Of a stretch of DNA of 64,000 bases, positions 8,219-16,439 are shown in pieces. Within the stretch, counting starts at the first letter, position 1. Each line of letters opens with the position of its first letter. A program made the translations under genes and the position numbers. The notes beneath the pieces were generated by a model. That model searched no databases, was not told the origin of the DNA, and saw nothing but the letters and a program-made list of their open reading frames with translations. The stretch covers positions 4,030,001-4,094,000 of the forward strand of contig NZ_CP108394.1 of NCBI RefSeq assembly GCF_041435215.1. Direction: 5' to 3'. Source of the DNA: Streptomyces sp. NBC_01314. Lineage in GTDB: Bacteria > Actinomycetota > Actinomycetes > Streptomycetales > Streptomycetaceae.

Positions 8219-9124
8219 CTAGTACTGGGCCCGCAGGTGCTCCCAGAAGCCGTCCCGAAGGGCCCGCCTCAGGTCGGCCTGCCCCCGCAGCGAGTACTGG
8301 AGCAGTCCCTCCGCCTCGACGAGCAGGTCCTGGTCGACGGAGCCGGGGAGGTACGGGTGGCTGTGGAGAAGCTCCTGCAGGGGCTCCCGGCCGCGGGAGG
8401 CGAGCCACTTCGCGGCGATCTGGGCGCCGACGAAGCGGACGTCCTCACGGGGAGGGCGAGGGCCGGTGGGGGTCTCGTAGGTGGCGGCGGCCCGCCGCGA
8501 CACGTACGGCTTGAAGAAGTCGAGGTCGAAGGTGCGCTGGCTGTCGACCTCCCAGAGCAGCGGATCGGCCTGGTTGCGGCCCTCGGGAGCCTCGATGCCC
8601 CACAGATGGACCCGCGCCCCGTATCCCTGCGCGGCCTCGACCGCCGACACCAGGTCCTCGTCGCCGCCGATGAGGGCCGCGTCGCTGATCGCGCGGTGTC
8701 TGGCCAGGGACTCCAGGTCGGTGCGGATGAGGGAGTCGACGCCCTTCTGCTGGTTGTTGGCGTTGAGGTTGCCGAGTCGCACCTTCACGTCCGGCAGTTC
8801 GGCGATCGACTGCTGTTCGGCCGTATGGATGCGGCGGCGTGCCCCGTCGTACCAGTAGACCCGCAGCAGCCGGCTGTCCGCGAAGATCGTGCGTGCCTTG
8901 TCGATCAGCGCGTCGATGAGCCCCTCCGCCTCGAGGTCGAAGGACCGCCGGTCCTCCGTCCCCGCGACGAGCCGTCCCACGGCCGCGTAGAGATACCCGG
9001 CATCGACGAAGATCGCGTGTGTCGAGGGCGTCTTCGCCACCTCGGCGAGCATGCGGTGCAACAGCTCGTTCGTACGGTCGATGCCGGCGCCGAGCGCCGT
9101 GAGGTCGTCGTTCATCGCTTCCAT
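8219..9124 (-). CDS. NYN-domain (PIN-like nuclease fold) protein
   Basis: About 301 residues. The N-terminal half is a NYN domain of the PIN-like nuclease superfamily, with THAIFVDAGYLYAA giving the first acidic metal ligand, KGVDSLIRTDLESLA the second and DAALIGGDEDLVSAVEAAQG the third cluster. The C-terminal part (from about 195) is charged and helical and may bind RNA or a partner. Family knowledge suggests a metal-dependent ribonuclease, but the target is unknown. ATGs at 9124 and 9115 and a GTG at 9139 are all possible starts; none has an ideal ribosome-binding site. Confidence 0.85.
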   Translation of the reverse strand: MEAMNDDLTALGAGIDRTNELLHRMLAEVAKTPSTHAIFVDAGYLYAAVGRLVAGTEDRRSFDLEAEGLIDALIDKARTIFADSRLLRVYWYDGARRRIHTAEQQSIAELPDVKVRLGNLNANNQQKGVDSLIRTDLESLARHRAISDAALIGGDEDLVSAVEAAQGYGARVHLWGIEAPEGRNQADPLLWEVDSQRTFDLDFFKPYVSRRAAATYETPTGPRPPREDVRFVGAQIAAKWLASRGREPLQELLHSHPYLPGSVDQDLLVEAEGLLQYSLRGQADLRRALRDGFWEHLRAQY

Positions 9125-9247
9125 TGTCCCGGCGGTCACGCTGCGAACACAACCGGTCCCAATCAGTCTTCCTGCCTGCCGGTAGACATACCCCCCACAC
9201 CACTTACCGGCTAGTAATTAGCTTCTCGAAAATTTTCCTTAGCGTAA

Positions 9248-9273
9248 GGAATGTTTGTAACATGCATACCGTT
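9248..9273 (+). promoter_or_regulatory. ECF (sigma-R-type) promoter: GGAAT-N18-GTT
   Basis: GGAAT at 9248-9252 and GTT at 9271-9273 are separated by exactly 18 bases, matching the established Streptomyces sigma-R (thiol-oxidative stress) promoter GGAAT-N18-GTT. It lies about 90 bases before the 50-residue gene on the same strand. It is a pattern match only; a chance occurrence cannot be excluded. Confidence 0.6.
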
Positions 9274-9361
9274 GAATCCTCATGGAACACGGGCACCGAT
9301 GACCCGCGAACCACCACCAGTAGTTCTCCTCAGGAGGATGACCAGACGAAGGGAGAAGCCC

Positions 9362-9514
9362 ATGCGCTTCGAAATCCTGCGACTCGACGATGTCAGCGGC
9401 ACGCCCGTGGACAGCACCGTCGTGGAAGCCGCCTCCGTCAACCGGATCGTGCAGCAGGCCGCCGCCATCGGGCAGCGACTCTGGATCCGACCGGCCGACG
9501 TGACCGCCTCGTAG
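9362..9514 (+). CDS. Small conserved-looking protein (50 aa), putatively stress-induced
   Basis: A 50-residue protein beginning MRFEILRLDDVSGTP and ending GQRLWIRPADVTAS. It has no cysteine, membrane segment or signal peptide. The ATG is set by AAGGGAG seven bases upstream; an in-frame ATG at 9338 directly abuts AGGAGG and is too close. A sigma-R-type promoter lies upstream and a perfect palindromic terminator downstream, so it forms a self-contained transcription unit. Function unknown. Confidence 0.75.
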   Translation: MRFEILRLDDVSGTPVDSTVVEAASVNRIVQQAAAIGQRLWIRPADVTAS

Positions 9515-9536
9515 TACGCGGTTCCGTTCACACTTC

Positions 9537-9572
9537 AGAGCCCCGTACGGCATCGATGCCGTACGGGGCTCT
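9537..9572. terminator. Perfect 36-bp palindrome, bidirectional terminator
   Basis: The segment is fully self-complementary (half-site AGAGCCCCGTACGGCATC). It lies between the convergent 50-residue gene and marC, so it can stop transcription from both sides. Confidence 0.85.
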
Positions 9573-9595
9573 GCAACACCTGGACCCGACGCGGA

Positions 9596-10201
9596 CTAGG
9601 AGGCTTGTACGACCTGGGTGACGCCGTTGATGATCTGCTGGACGGCGATCGCGGAGAGCATCATGCCCGCGAGCCGGGTCACCAGCACCACCCCGCCGTC
9701 CTTGATGAGCCGGATGATCAGCAGCGAGTACCGCATCGTCAGCCACAGCACGACATGGATCGCCAGGATGGCGGCCCACACGGACACCTGGCCGGCCACG
9801 CCGTCCGCCTTCTGGACCGCGAGGATCACCGACACGATCGCACCGGGTCCGGCCAGCAGGGGCATCCCCAGCGGGACGAGCGCGACGTTCACGTCCTTCG
9901 TCTGCGTCGGTTCGTCCGACTTGCCGGTCAGCAGATCGAGCGCGATCAGCAGAAGAAGCAGCCCACCCGCGATCATCAGCGCGGGTACGGACACATGCAG
10001 ATAGTCCAGTATCTGGTGCCCGAGCAGCCCGAAGACCGTGATCACGCCACCGGCCACGCAGACGGCCTGGAACGCCATCCGCTTCTGCGTCCGGGCGGGC
10101 CGCCCGGCGGTCAGTCCGAGGAAGATCGGGGTGATTCCCGGGGGATCCATGATCACGAAGAGGGTGAGGAAGAGCGAACCGAAAACGGCAAGATCGAACA
10201 C
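9596..10201 (-). CDS. MarC family integral membrane protein
   Basis: A 201-residue inner-membrane protein of the MarC family (transport role uncertain). Six predicted helices are visible, with conserved FVIMDPPGITPIFLGLT near the N-terminus and LGMPLLAGPGAIVSVIL in the middle, the internally repeated NPIGxxP/AGPGAI-type motifs. The GTG start gives a protein of normal family length; no good Shine-Dalgarno sequence precedes it. It is followed by a shared palindromic terminator and preceded by the PHP gene, 176 bases away on the same strand. Confidence 0.88.
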   Translation of the reverse strand: MFDLAVFGSLFLTLFVIMDPPGITPIFLGLTAGRPARTQKRMAFQAVCVAGGVITVFGLLGHQILDYLHVSVPALMIAGGLLLLLIALDLLTGKSDEPTQTKDVNVALVPLGMPLLAGPGAIVSVILAVQKADGVAGQVSVWAAILAIHVVLWLTMRYSLLIIRLIKDGGVVLVTRLAGMMLSAIAVQQIINGVTQVVQAS

Positions 10202-10377
10202 AGGAGTGCCTTGAGGGGGAGTGAAGAGCGGAGGAGAGAGGGCAGCCCAGTGTGATGGCCGGTAACCACTGTGGGCAATCGTTCCGCAGTGCGGAACTGA
10301 TGGGCACGGCCGGCGACAGCCGGGTGCCGTGCAACGCAGAAGGAGACTCAGACGCAGACTGAGCGCGGGGGACGGCG

Positions 10378-11238
10378 CTAGCGGACTCCGCCGGTCCCCG
10401 GGACGGGGAAGGCTCCGGTGGCCCGGCGGGTGATCTCCCCGTACACCTCGGGGTCGGTCGTGTACTCGCCGAGCACGCAGGTCTTGCGGCTGCCGTGGTA
10501 GTCCGAGGACCCGGTGGTCAGCAGCCCCAGTTCCTTCGCCAGGCCGCGCAGTCGCGCCCGGGTCGCCGTGTCGTGCTCCATGTGGTCGACCTCGATGCCG
10601 TCGAGCCCGGCGGCGGCCAGCTCGGCGATGGCGGATTCCGGTAGCGTCCGGCCGCGCTTGACGGCGGCGGGATGGGCGAAGACGGCGACGCCACCGGCCC
10701 CCTTGACCAGCCGGATCGCCTCGAACGGGTCCGTCTCGTGCTTCGCGACGTAGGCGCGGCCGCCGTCGGCGAGCCACTGCCCGGTGAAGGCGTCGCCCAC
10801 GGTCGGTACGACGCCGAGTTCGACGAGGGCGGTGGCCACGTGCGGGCGCCCCACGGAACCGCCACCGGCGATCCGCGCGACCTGCTCCCAGGTCACCGGC
10901 ACACCCAGTTCGTTCAGCTTGGCGATCATCCCGCGAGCGCGCGGGACCCGGTCGTCCCGGACCAGCTCGCGCTCGGCGAGCAGCTCGGACTCCTCGGGGT
11001 CGAACAGATAGGCCAGCATGTGCAAGCTGACGCCGTCGAGACGGCATGACAGCTCGGCGCCGGTGACCAGCGTCAGCCCCTCCGGCAGCGCGGCGATCGC
11101 CTCGGCGTGCCCGCGCGTCGTGTCGTGGTCGGTCAGCGCGACGACGTCCAGCCCGGCCGCCCCCGCCTTCCGCACCAGCTCCGCCGGGGTGTCCGTACCG
11201 TCGGAGGCCGTCGAGTGGCAGTGCAGATCGATACGCAC
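10378..11238 (-). CDS. PHP-domain metal-dependent phosphoesterase
   Basis: A 286-residue protein of the PHP superfamily, resembling RNase AM/TrpH-like phosphoesterases. The N-terminus RIDLHCHSTASDG has the HxH metal ligands, VVALTDHDTTRGH the second cluster, VTGAELSCRL the glutamate, and FAHPA and SSDYHG later ligands. Family members hydrolyse phosphate esters including 3',5'-bisphosphonucleosides or RNA ends; the exact substrate here is not shown. Translation starts at GTG. The protein has no export signal. Confidence 0.87.
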   Translation of the reverse strand: MRIDLHCHSTASDGTDTPAELVRKAGAAGLDVVALTDHDTTRGHAEAIAALPEGLTLVTGAELSCRLDGVSLHMLAYLFDPEESELLAERELVRDDRVPRARGMIAKLNELGVPVTWEQVARIAGGGSVGRPHVATALVELGVVPTVGDAFTGQWLADGGRAYVAKHETDPFEAIRLVKGAGGVAVFAHPAAVKRGRTLPESAIAELAAAGLDGIEVDHMEHDTATRARLRGLAKELGLLTTGSSDYHGSRKTCVLGEYTTDPEVYGEITRRATGAFPVPGTGGVR

Positions 11239-11362
11239 GACTCGGACTCCAGGCGCAGGCGAAACGGAAGCGGACGGTCAAGGATAACGCCCTTCCGAGC
11301 CCTCCCTGTCACACCCGAAACCCAGGGGCGCCCCCTACACGTACGGAGACGGAAGAATGCGC

Positions 11363-12004
11363 CTAAGGCTCAAGGATTCGCGGCGAGAGCGCCCCGCACG
11401 GCAGTAGATCCACCTCCGCGCCCGCGTCCCGCAGGTCCGTCAGCACCAGTTCGTCGTACATCAGCAGCCCCGTCTGCTCGGGCCACACGACCGCCCACAG
11501 CCACAGACCGAGCGCCTCCCCCGCGAAGACCGCGCGGTCGTCCGGCGTACCGGTGACATGCCACAGCGGCGTCGGCCGGCCCGCGGCGAGCACCTTCGCC
11601 TGGGGCGGTTTCTCGACACTCAGATACGGCCCGGGATCGGGCCCGTCGATGCCCGCGTACCGCGCACCGAGACCGACGCCGAGTTCCTCCGCGATGAGGA
11701 CGAGTTCTCCGACGCCCCCGAGCGGGCCGGGACCGGAACAGGCCACGGCGGTGGCGCGCCCGCCGCTGCGGTCGTCCCCGGCGAAGGCGGCACCCGTGAA
11801 CAGCCAGCCCACGGGCAGCGGCCACGGCATCCAGACCGGCACCCTGGCACGGTGCACCACCACGCTGAGGGCCTCGACGCTGGGCGGGATCACGGGCTGC
11901 AGCGGGTGTACCGTCCCGTGCGCGGCGCACTGCCAGGAGTCGGCAAAGAGGCCGGGAGCCCTGACCCGGCCACCACACTTCGGGCAACTGGGTTCGCCCC
12001 TCAT
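11363..12004 (-). CDS. Zinc-ribbon-containing uncharacterised protein (DUF6758-like)
   Basis: A 213-residue protein with an N-terminal zinc ribbon, MRGEPSCPKCGGRV followed by SWQCAAHGTVHPLQP, giving CPxCG plus a second Cys/His pair. The rest has a PVGWLFTG region and a Gly-rich patch but no recognisable catalytic motif. I believe this family is named DUF6758 in actinomycetes. ATG at 12004 is chosen; an in-frame TTG at 12013 has a better-spaced GGAGGA and may be the true start. Function unknown. Confidence 0.78.
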   Translation of the reverse strand: MRGEPSCPKCGGRVRAPGLFADSWQCAAHGTVHPLQPVIPPSVEALSVVVHRARVPVWMPWPLPVGWLFTGAAFAGDDRSGGRATAVACSGPGPLGGVGELVLIAEELGVGLGARYAGIDGPDPGPYLSVEKPPQAKVLAAGRPTPLWHVTGTPDDRAVFAGEALGLWLWAVVWPEQTGLLMYDELVLTDLRDAGAEVDLLPCGALSPRILEP

Positions 12005-12246
12005 AGGGCCCAACGGTCCTCCCCGTGCTTCCTCGCGTCAAGGACGATCACCCGTCCGGCGTGTGCGCGTCACATTCCGCGCACGAACACCGGCCTGCGG
12101 ACGATGGACGGCCCGGCGGACCGACCAACGGAATCAACTACCCACACGGCCAAGGGAAGCGGCGATTTTCGGCCAGCCGCCGAACACCCACCGGTCACGC
12201 ACGGCGTGCCGTCCGTCACACGAGGAAGTTGCGCCGGGCGGTCCGG

Positions 12247-12831
12247 TCAGTCCAGGGGGACCGACCTGCGGACCGGGTCGCGGAGGTCGGTCCCGTGGGT
12301 GAGCCAGCGCTCCTGGAGGGCCTGGGCACCATGCACCCGCTTCCAGGCGGCCTCGTTGGCGGTCATCGGGAGGAGGGGCAGGAACCGAACGGGGTCGGCG
12401 GGGGCGTCGAGTTCGAGGTCCTCGACCAGACCTCCGGACTCGGCGACGAGAACGGAGGTGAAGGGGGCACCCGGCCAGAGCGGACCGCCCACGTCCAGTG
12501 AGGCGCCGGGGGCCACGATCACACCCTCGACCTGCGGCGACGCGGCGAGCACGGCGAGCGGGCGAAGCACCTTGTCGGTGTCGGCGATGCCGTGCCGCAC
12601 GGACAGGACGAGCTCGGCGCGGGGGCCCTTGACGGGGTCGGCGAGCACCGCGGTGGGGTCGGCCATCGGCTGGGCGGACATGCCGAGCGTGGCGTAGCGG
12701 ACGACGTCGCCGTCGGTGAAACGGAGCACCTCTATGCGGTCCGTGCCGAGGAAGGTGACCGCGGCGCGCGCGTCCGGTTCGCCCAGCGCGGTGCGCAAAC
12801 GGGCCTCCACCAACGGAAGAACATCAGCCAT
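12247..12831 (-). CDS. Suppressor-of-fused (SUFU) domain protein
   Basis: A 194-residue protein with a bacterial SUFU-like domain. Characteristic stretches are AAVTFLGTDRIEVLRF near the N-terminus, GPRAELVLSVR in the centre and FLPLLPMTANEAAW near the C-terminus, the last being a hallmark of the fold. Bacterial members are often immunity or partner proteins of polymorphic toxins, but no toxin is adjacent, so that role is not inferred here. ATG start; single gene divergent from corA. Confidence 0.8.
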   Translation of the reverse strand: MADVLPLVEARLRTALGEPDARAAVTFLGTDRIEVLRFTDGDVVRYATLGMSAQPMADPTAVLADPVKGPRAELVLSVRHGIADTDKVLRPLAVLAASPQVEGVIVAPGASLDVGGPLWPGAPFTSVLVAESGGLVEDLELDAPADPVRFLPLLPMTANEAAWKRVHGAQALQERWLTHGTDLRDPVRRSVPLD

Positions 12832-13413
12832 GATCCGAGCATAGAACTCGTCAGGAACCGGCAAACGGGCGCCTTGACACTTCAACCGACTGTTAGTCTG
12901 GGGCGCCGGTCGGGACAGCACGCGGGCAGCACGCAGAAGCCTCGCACTCAAGGCTTCTCACGCCTTCGCGTCCCGAACCGAGAAGACTGACTCCCCTACG
13001 GGGAACCCCGAACGGGGTATGGAACGTCCCTCACGGGGGACCGGCCGGAGGAGGTGGGGCTGCGATGGACCGAAGTCGACCTGGCAGTACCACCCGCTCT
13101 TCCGCTCGCCGAGTTCCGTAGCTCTTGTCGTAGCCGTACTTCTCGCTCCGTCGGCTACCACCCTCACTCGCGTCGTGCCACTCGTCGCACATCGGAAGAG
13201 CACTTCTTTCCCGTCTTGATCCGAATCGCCGATCAGAAGTCGCCGACCCGTACCCGGCCGGACGTCTCCTGATCTGAATCAAGCGAAGCTGTCACCGCGA
13301 CGGTGCGGTGCTCCCCGCTTTGTGGACGTGCCAAACATTCAAAGTCAAAACGTCCCCATTCCGGGTAGTTCCAACCGTCGTCGGCGGCCCTTTCGTTGCG
13401 AAGGAGCCAGCTC
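12832..13413 (+). promoter_or_regulatory. Long corA leader: promoter, hairpin cluster and possible leader ORF
   Basis: These 582 bases hold no ordinary gene. A TTGACA (12874-12879) followed by TAGTCT (12894-12899) has a short 14-base spacer and is only a candidate promoter. Further on are a stem AGAAGCC/GGCTTCT (about 12934-12960) and three compact hairpins: CCCC-TAC-GGGG (12993-13003), CCCCG-AA-CGGGG (13006-13017) and GTCCC/GGGGAC (13026-13041). They precede a strong ribosome-binding site and an 18-codon ORF. The arrangement suggests a regulated 5' leader of the magnesium transporter gene. I do not recognise the M-box consensus. Confidence 0.5.
13065..13121 (+). CDS. Possible 18-codon leader peptide upstream of corA
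   Basis: ATG follows the strong Shine-Dalgarno GGAGGAGG with a ten-base spacer, encoding MDRSRPGSTTRSSARRVP and then TAG. Five of 18 residues are arginine and two are proline. It ends about 290 bases before corA and directly follows three tandem hairpins. Enteric Mg2+ transporter genes (mgtA, corA) have leader ORFs that affect transcription; an analogous role here is purely inference. It may also be a chance ORF. Confidence 0.35.
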   Translation: MDRSRPGSTTRSSARRVP

Positions 13414-14538
13414 ATGTCGATGATCCACAACCTGCGTGCCGCGGTCCGCCCGGCCCGTCCCTCGCGTCTGTCGCTGCGCAAGGACGGCGGCGTGTACGAC
13501 GCCACGCGTCCGGCGGAGGCGGTGACGGCCGTCGTGGACTGTGCCGTCTACCGCGACGGGGCGCGGGTCGCCTTCGAGCGCAACCTGACCCCGCACGAGG
13601 CGATCCGTCAGGTGCGCCGCGACGGCGGCTTCGTCTGGATCGGCCTGCACGAGCCGTCCGAGGCCGAATTCTCCGGTATCGCCGCCGAGTTCGGGCTGCA
13701 CCCGCTCGCCGTGGAGGACGCGGTCCACGCCCACCAGCGGCCGAAGCTGGAGCGCTACGACGACACCCTGTTCACCGTCTTCAAGACGATCCACTACGTC
13801 GAGCACGACGAACTCACCGCCACCAGCGAGGTCGTCGAGTCCGGCGAGGTCATGTGTTTCACCGGGCGGGACTTCTTCATCACCGTCCGGCACGGCGGGC
13901 AGGGGTCGTTGCGGGCGCTGCGTCACCGCCTGCAGGACGACCCGGAGTTGCTCGGCAAGGGCCCCTCGGCCGTACTGCACGCCATCGCCGACCACGTCGT
14001 CGACGGGTACGTGGCGGTCGCGGACGCCGTGCAGGACGACATCGACGAGGTGGAGACGGAGGTGTTCTCCCCCGGGCGCAAGGGCACGCCCCGGGGTACC
14101 GACGCCGGCCGGATCTACCAACTCAAGCGCGAGGTCATGGAGTTCAAGCGCGCGGTGCTGCCGCTGGTGCGGCCCATGCAGCTGCTGAGCGAGCGGCCGA
14201 TGCGGCTGATCGACCCGGACATCCAGAAGTACTTCCGTGACGTGGCCGACCACCTCGCCCGCGTCCAGGAGCAGGTCGTCGGCTTCGACGAGCTCCTCAA
14301 CTCGATCCTGCAGGCGAACCTGGCGCAGGCCTCCGTCGCGCAGAACGAGGACATGCGCAAGATCACGTCGTGGGCGGCCATCATCGCCGTGCCGACGATG
14401 GTGTGTGGCGTCTACGGCATGAACTTCGACTACATGCCGGAGACGCACTGGAAGTTCGGCTACCCGGTGGTTCTCGGCGTCACGGTCGCGCTCTGCCTCG
14501 CCATCCACCGCACGCTGAAGCGCAACGGGTGGCTGTAG
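13414..14538 (+). CDS. corA: CorA family magnesium/divalent cation channel
   Basis: A 374-residue membrane channel for Mg2+ or related divalent cations. The long N-terminal cytoplasmic part is alpha/beta then helical, and the signature YGMN pore motif is at residues 334-337, between the two C-terminal membrane helices (ITSWAAIIAVPTMVCGVYG and YPVVLGVTVALCLAIH). The loop FDYMPETHW after GMN is typical. ATG 13414 follows AAGGAG with ideal spacing. The positively charged C-terminus KRNGWL stays cytoplasmic. It is likely controlled through its unusually long leader. Confidence 0.93.
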   Translation: MSMIHNLRAAVRPARPSRLSLRKDGGVYDATRPAEAVTAVVDCAVYRDGARVAFERNLTPHEAIRQVRRDGGFVWIGLHEPSEAEFSGIAAEFGLHPLAVEDAVHAHQRPKLERYDDTLFTVFKTIHYVEHDELTATSEVVESGEVMCFTGRDFFITVRHGGQGSLRALRHRLQDDPELLGKGPSAVLHAIADHVVDGYVAVADAVQDDIDEVETEVFSPGRKGTPRGTDAGRIYQLKREVMEFKRAVLPLVRPMQLLSERPMRLIDPDIQKYFRDVADHLARVQEQVVGFDELLNSILQANLAQASVAQNEDMRKITSWAAIIAVPTMVCGVYGMNFDYMPETHWKFGYPVVLGVTVALCLAIHRTLKRNGWL

Positions 14539-14618
14539 GCCGCCGCGGGCCGGCGCAGCGGGCCGGGGGTCTTCAGTCGGGCACGGACGGTTCGAGAGGG
14601 CGCGGCTAGGCTGCCCCC

Positions 14619-15197
14619 ATGACCGCCGACTCGTCGACCTCCGGCTCGTTGACCGCCGACTCGTCGACCTCCGACGCGCTGACGCCCGACGCGCTGCTCG
14701 ACAAGGCCCTTGTCGAAGAGGCCACCAAGAAGTCCGGGCTCGTCTGGGTGCGGGGGCCGGGTGTGCCGTCGCGCGCGCTGTGGCACGTCTGGCACGAGGG
14801 TGCGGCGTGTGTGGTCGGGGACGGGACCGGTGAGCAGCCGCTGCCGGGGCTGGTCGACGGGGGCTCGGCCGTGGTGACCGTCCGCAGCAAGGACAAGGGT
14901 GGGCGACTGGTCAGCTGGGCCGCGAACGTAGTCGAGCTGGTCCCGGACTCCCCCGAGTGGGAGGCCGCCGTGGCCGAGCTCAAGGGCAAGCGTCTCAACG
15001 CCCCCGACGGCGAGGCGATGCCGGGCCGCTGGGCCCGCGAGTGCCGGGTGCTCCGCCTTGAGCCGACGGGGTCGACGCTGCCGCTGCCCGACGGCGACCT
15101 GGCCAAGGCGCCGCTCCCGACGCCCGCGACGACCCGTCAGCCGATCCCGGCGGCGGTACCGCGCCTGCTCTTCGGCCGCCGCAAGCGGAAGCAGTAA
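14619..15197 (+). CDS. Hypothetical protein with N-terminal decapeptide repeat
   Basis: A 192-residue protein of unknown function. Residues 2-21 are a duplicated decapeptide, TADSSTSGSL then TADSSTSDAL, encoded by a 30-bp direct repeat, followed by TPDAL. The middle has SGLVWVRGPGVPSRALWHVW and SWAANVVELVPDSPEWEAAV, which may be a small beta-barrel, and the C-terminus is basic (FGRRKRKQ). No membrane helix or signal peptide. It follows corA by 80 bases on the same strand and may be co-transcribed. Confidence 0.75.
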   Translation: MTADSSTSGSLTADSSTSDALTPDALLDKALVEEATKKSGLVWVRGPGVPSRALWHVWHEGAACVVGDGTGEQPLPGLVDGGSAVVTVRSKDKGGRLVSWAANVVELVPDSPEWEAAVAELKGKRLNAPDGEAMPGRWARECRVLRLEPTGSTLPLPDGDLAKAPLPTPATTRQPIPAAVPRLLFGRRKRKQ

Positions 15198-15221
15198 GGG
15201 CCGACTTCCTGACCAGGGCCG

Positions 15222-15500
15222 ACCATGCGGCGCCGCTCGGGACCGGGCCGCCGGTCGGGACCGAACCGCCGCTCGGGACCGGGCCGCCGGTCGTGGCGCG
15301 GCTTGCTCGGCACCGCCGAAACCCACCGTCGCGGTGGACCACCGTCGCGGTGGACAAGATGGACACGGGGAGGCGCTCGCCGTCTCCGCGCGCGTCGCGC
15401 CGAAAGGCTCCGCTGGGCGTGCGCCTCGCGTCGTCAGGGCGCGCGTCTCGTGTCGCTGGGCGCGCGCCTCGGGTCGCCGGGCTCCCGGCTCGGGTCGCTT
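15222..15500. repeat. GC-rich tandem repeat tract, no gene
   Basis: Two repeat blocks fill the gap between the hypothetical gene and the convergent lipoprotein gene. The left has a 36-bp unit built from CGCTCGGGACCGGGCCGCCGG. The right, from about 15440, has degenerate units of GGCGCGCGCCTCGGGTCGCC. ORFs through it are arginine-rich and repetitive, which I read as non-coding. Confidence 0.6.
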
Positions 15501-15504
15501 CTCG

Positions 15505-16263
15505 TTACGACGTCGGTAGTTGTTGGCCGTAGTCGACGACCGATTTCTCGTCCGGTTCTTCCAGGGAGAAGTTCTTGCCCCAGTCGGTGAGAAGGATGGT
15601 GCCGGCGTCGCCGGCGCGGACGAGGCGGAGCGGATAGGGGGTGCCCTCCAGGGAGACGTCGAGGGTGCCGCCGGAGCCCTTGTCGCCGGTGATGCGGATG
15701 GTGCGGGTGCCGAACTGCTCGTGGTGGCCGTCCGTGGACAGCGAGCCGTGCAGGGTCAGCAGGCTGTTGAGGAGGACGTCCTTGTCCGTGAACCCGCTGA
15801 AGCGCTTGTAGGCGGGGTCCCCGGTCGGCACCTTCACATACATGCCGTCCAGCTTGTCCGCTGCGGCCGTCTCCGAATTCTCGTGGTCCCCGCCGTTCTT
15901 CCCTGAGTCCTGGTGGTCCCAGAAGTCCTTGTCGGCCTTGAGGAAGAGGTGTTCGCCGACCTTCAGCAGCCGGAAGGTGGCCCCCTCGGACGTCACCGAA
16001 CCGGTGCCGCCGTCCTCCTTCAGGCGCATGTCCAGCTTGTAGGTCCTGCCGTTGCTCACCACGGCCCCGGACAGCCGGACCGTGTCCGCCGCCGTGGCGG
16101 CCGCCCTGGTCCTGCTCTGGATCTTCGCCGGTTCCAGTTTGCCGACCCCGTTCGTGCCCTCGTCGGGATCCTCACTGCATCCGGTGAGCCCCAGCCCGCT
16201 GACCACGAGAGTGCAGACGGCGCTCACCAGTGCGGCCCTTCGGGTACGGGGAATCACAGTCAC
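15505..16263 (-). CDS. Secreted lipoprotein (LppX/LprG-like fold suspected)
   Basis: A 252-residue lipoprotein. The N-terminus RTRR, a hydrophobic stretch and the lipobox LGLTGC place the lipidated cysteine at residue 29. The mature part begins SEDPDEGTNGVGKL and has repeated beta-strand-like segments (GRTYKLDMRLKEDGG, EHLFLKADKDFWD, TRTIRITGD), resembling the actinobacterial lipoproteins that form a half-barrel, such as LppX, LprA and LprG. GTG at 16263 is chosen because the lipobox position is then normal; a GTG two codons later is possible. Ligand unknown. Confidence 0.82.
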   Translation of the reverse strand: MTVIPRTRRAALVSAVCTLVVSGLGLTGCSEDPDEGTNGVGKLEPAKIQSRTRAAATAADTVRLSGAVVSNGRTYKLDMRLKEDGGTGSVTSEGATFRLLKVGEHLFLKADKDFWDHQDSGKNGGDHENSETAAADKLDGMYVKVPTGDPAYKRFSGFTDKDVLLNSLLTLHGSLSTDGHHEQFGTRTIRITGDKGSGGTLDVSLEGTPYPLRLVRAGDAGTILLTDWGKNFSLEEPDEKSVVDYGQQLPTS

Positions 16264-16439
16264 AGGCGATGCACCTCTTCGTGGGGAGTCCAGGCGTACC
16301 GCAGAGTACCGGGGCTCCCGGCACACCACGGAGCCAGTCCGTCCGCACCGCTCACCAGGGCATATCCGATCGGGACGGGCTAGCCTGAAGCCCTCCTCGG
16401 CGGACAATCCCCTCTCGACGGGAAGGAAAGGGGCGGCTC

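Noticed and set aside
12990..13060. M-box (ykoK) magnesium riboswitch
   Set aside because: I looked for the conserved M-box core before corA and did not find it; the hairpins are a different arrangement.
12958..13203. 81-residue minus-strand ORF in the corA leader
   Set aside because: No ribosome-binding site and no family; the region is better explained as a structured leader of corA.
15225..15590. 121-residue Arg-rich ORF
   Set aside because: It runs through tandem DNA repeats and into the antisense strand of the lipoprotein gene.
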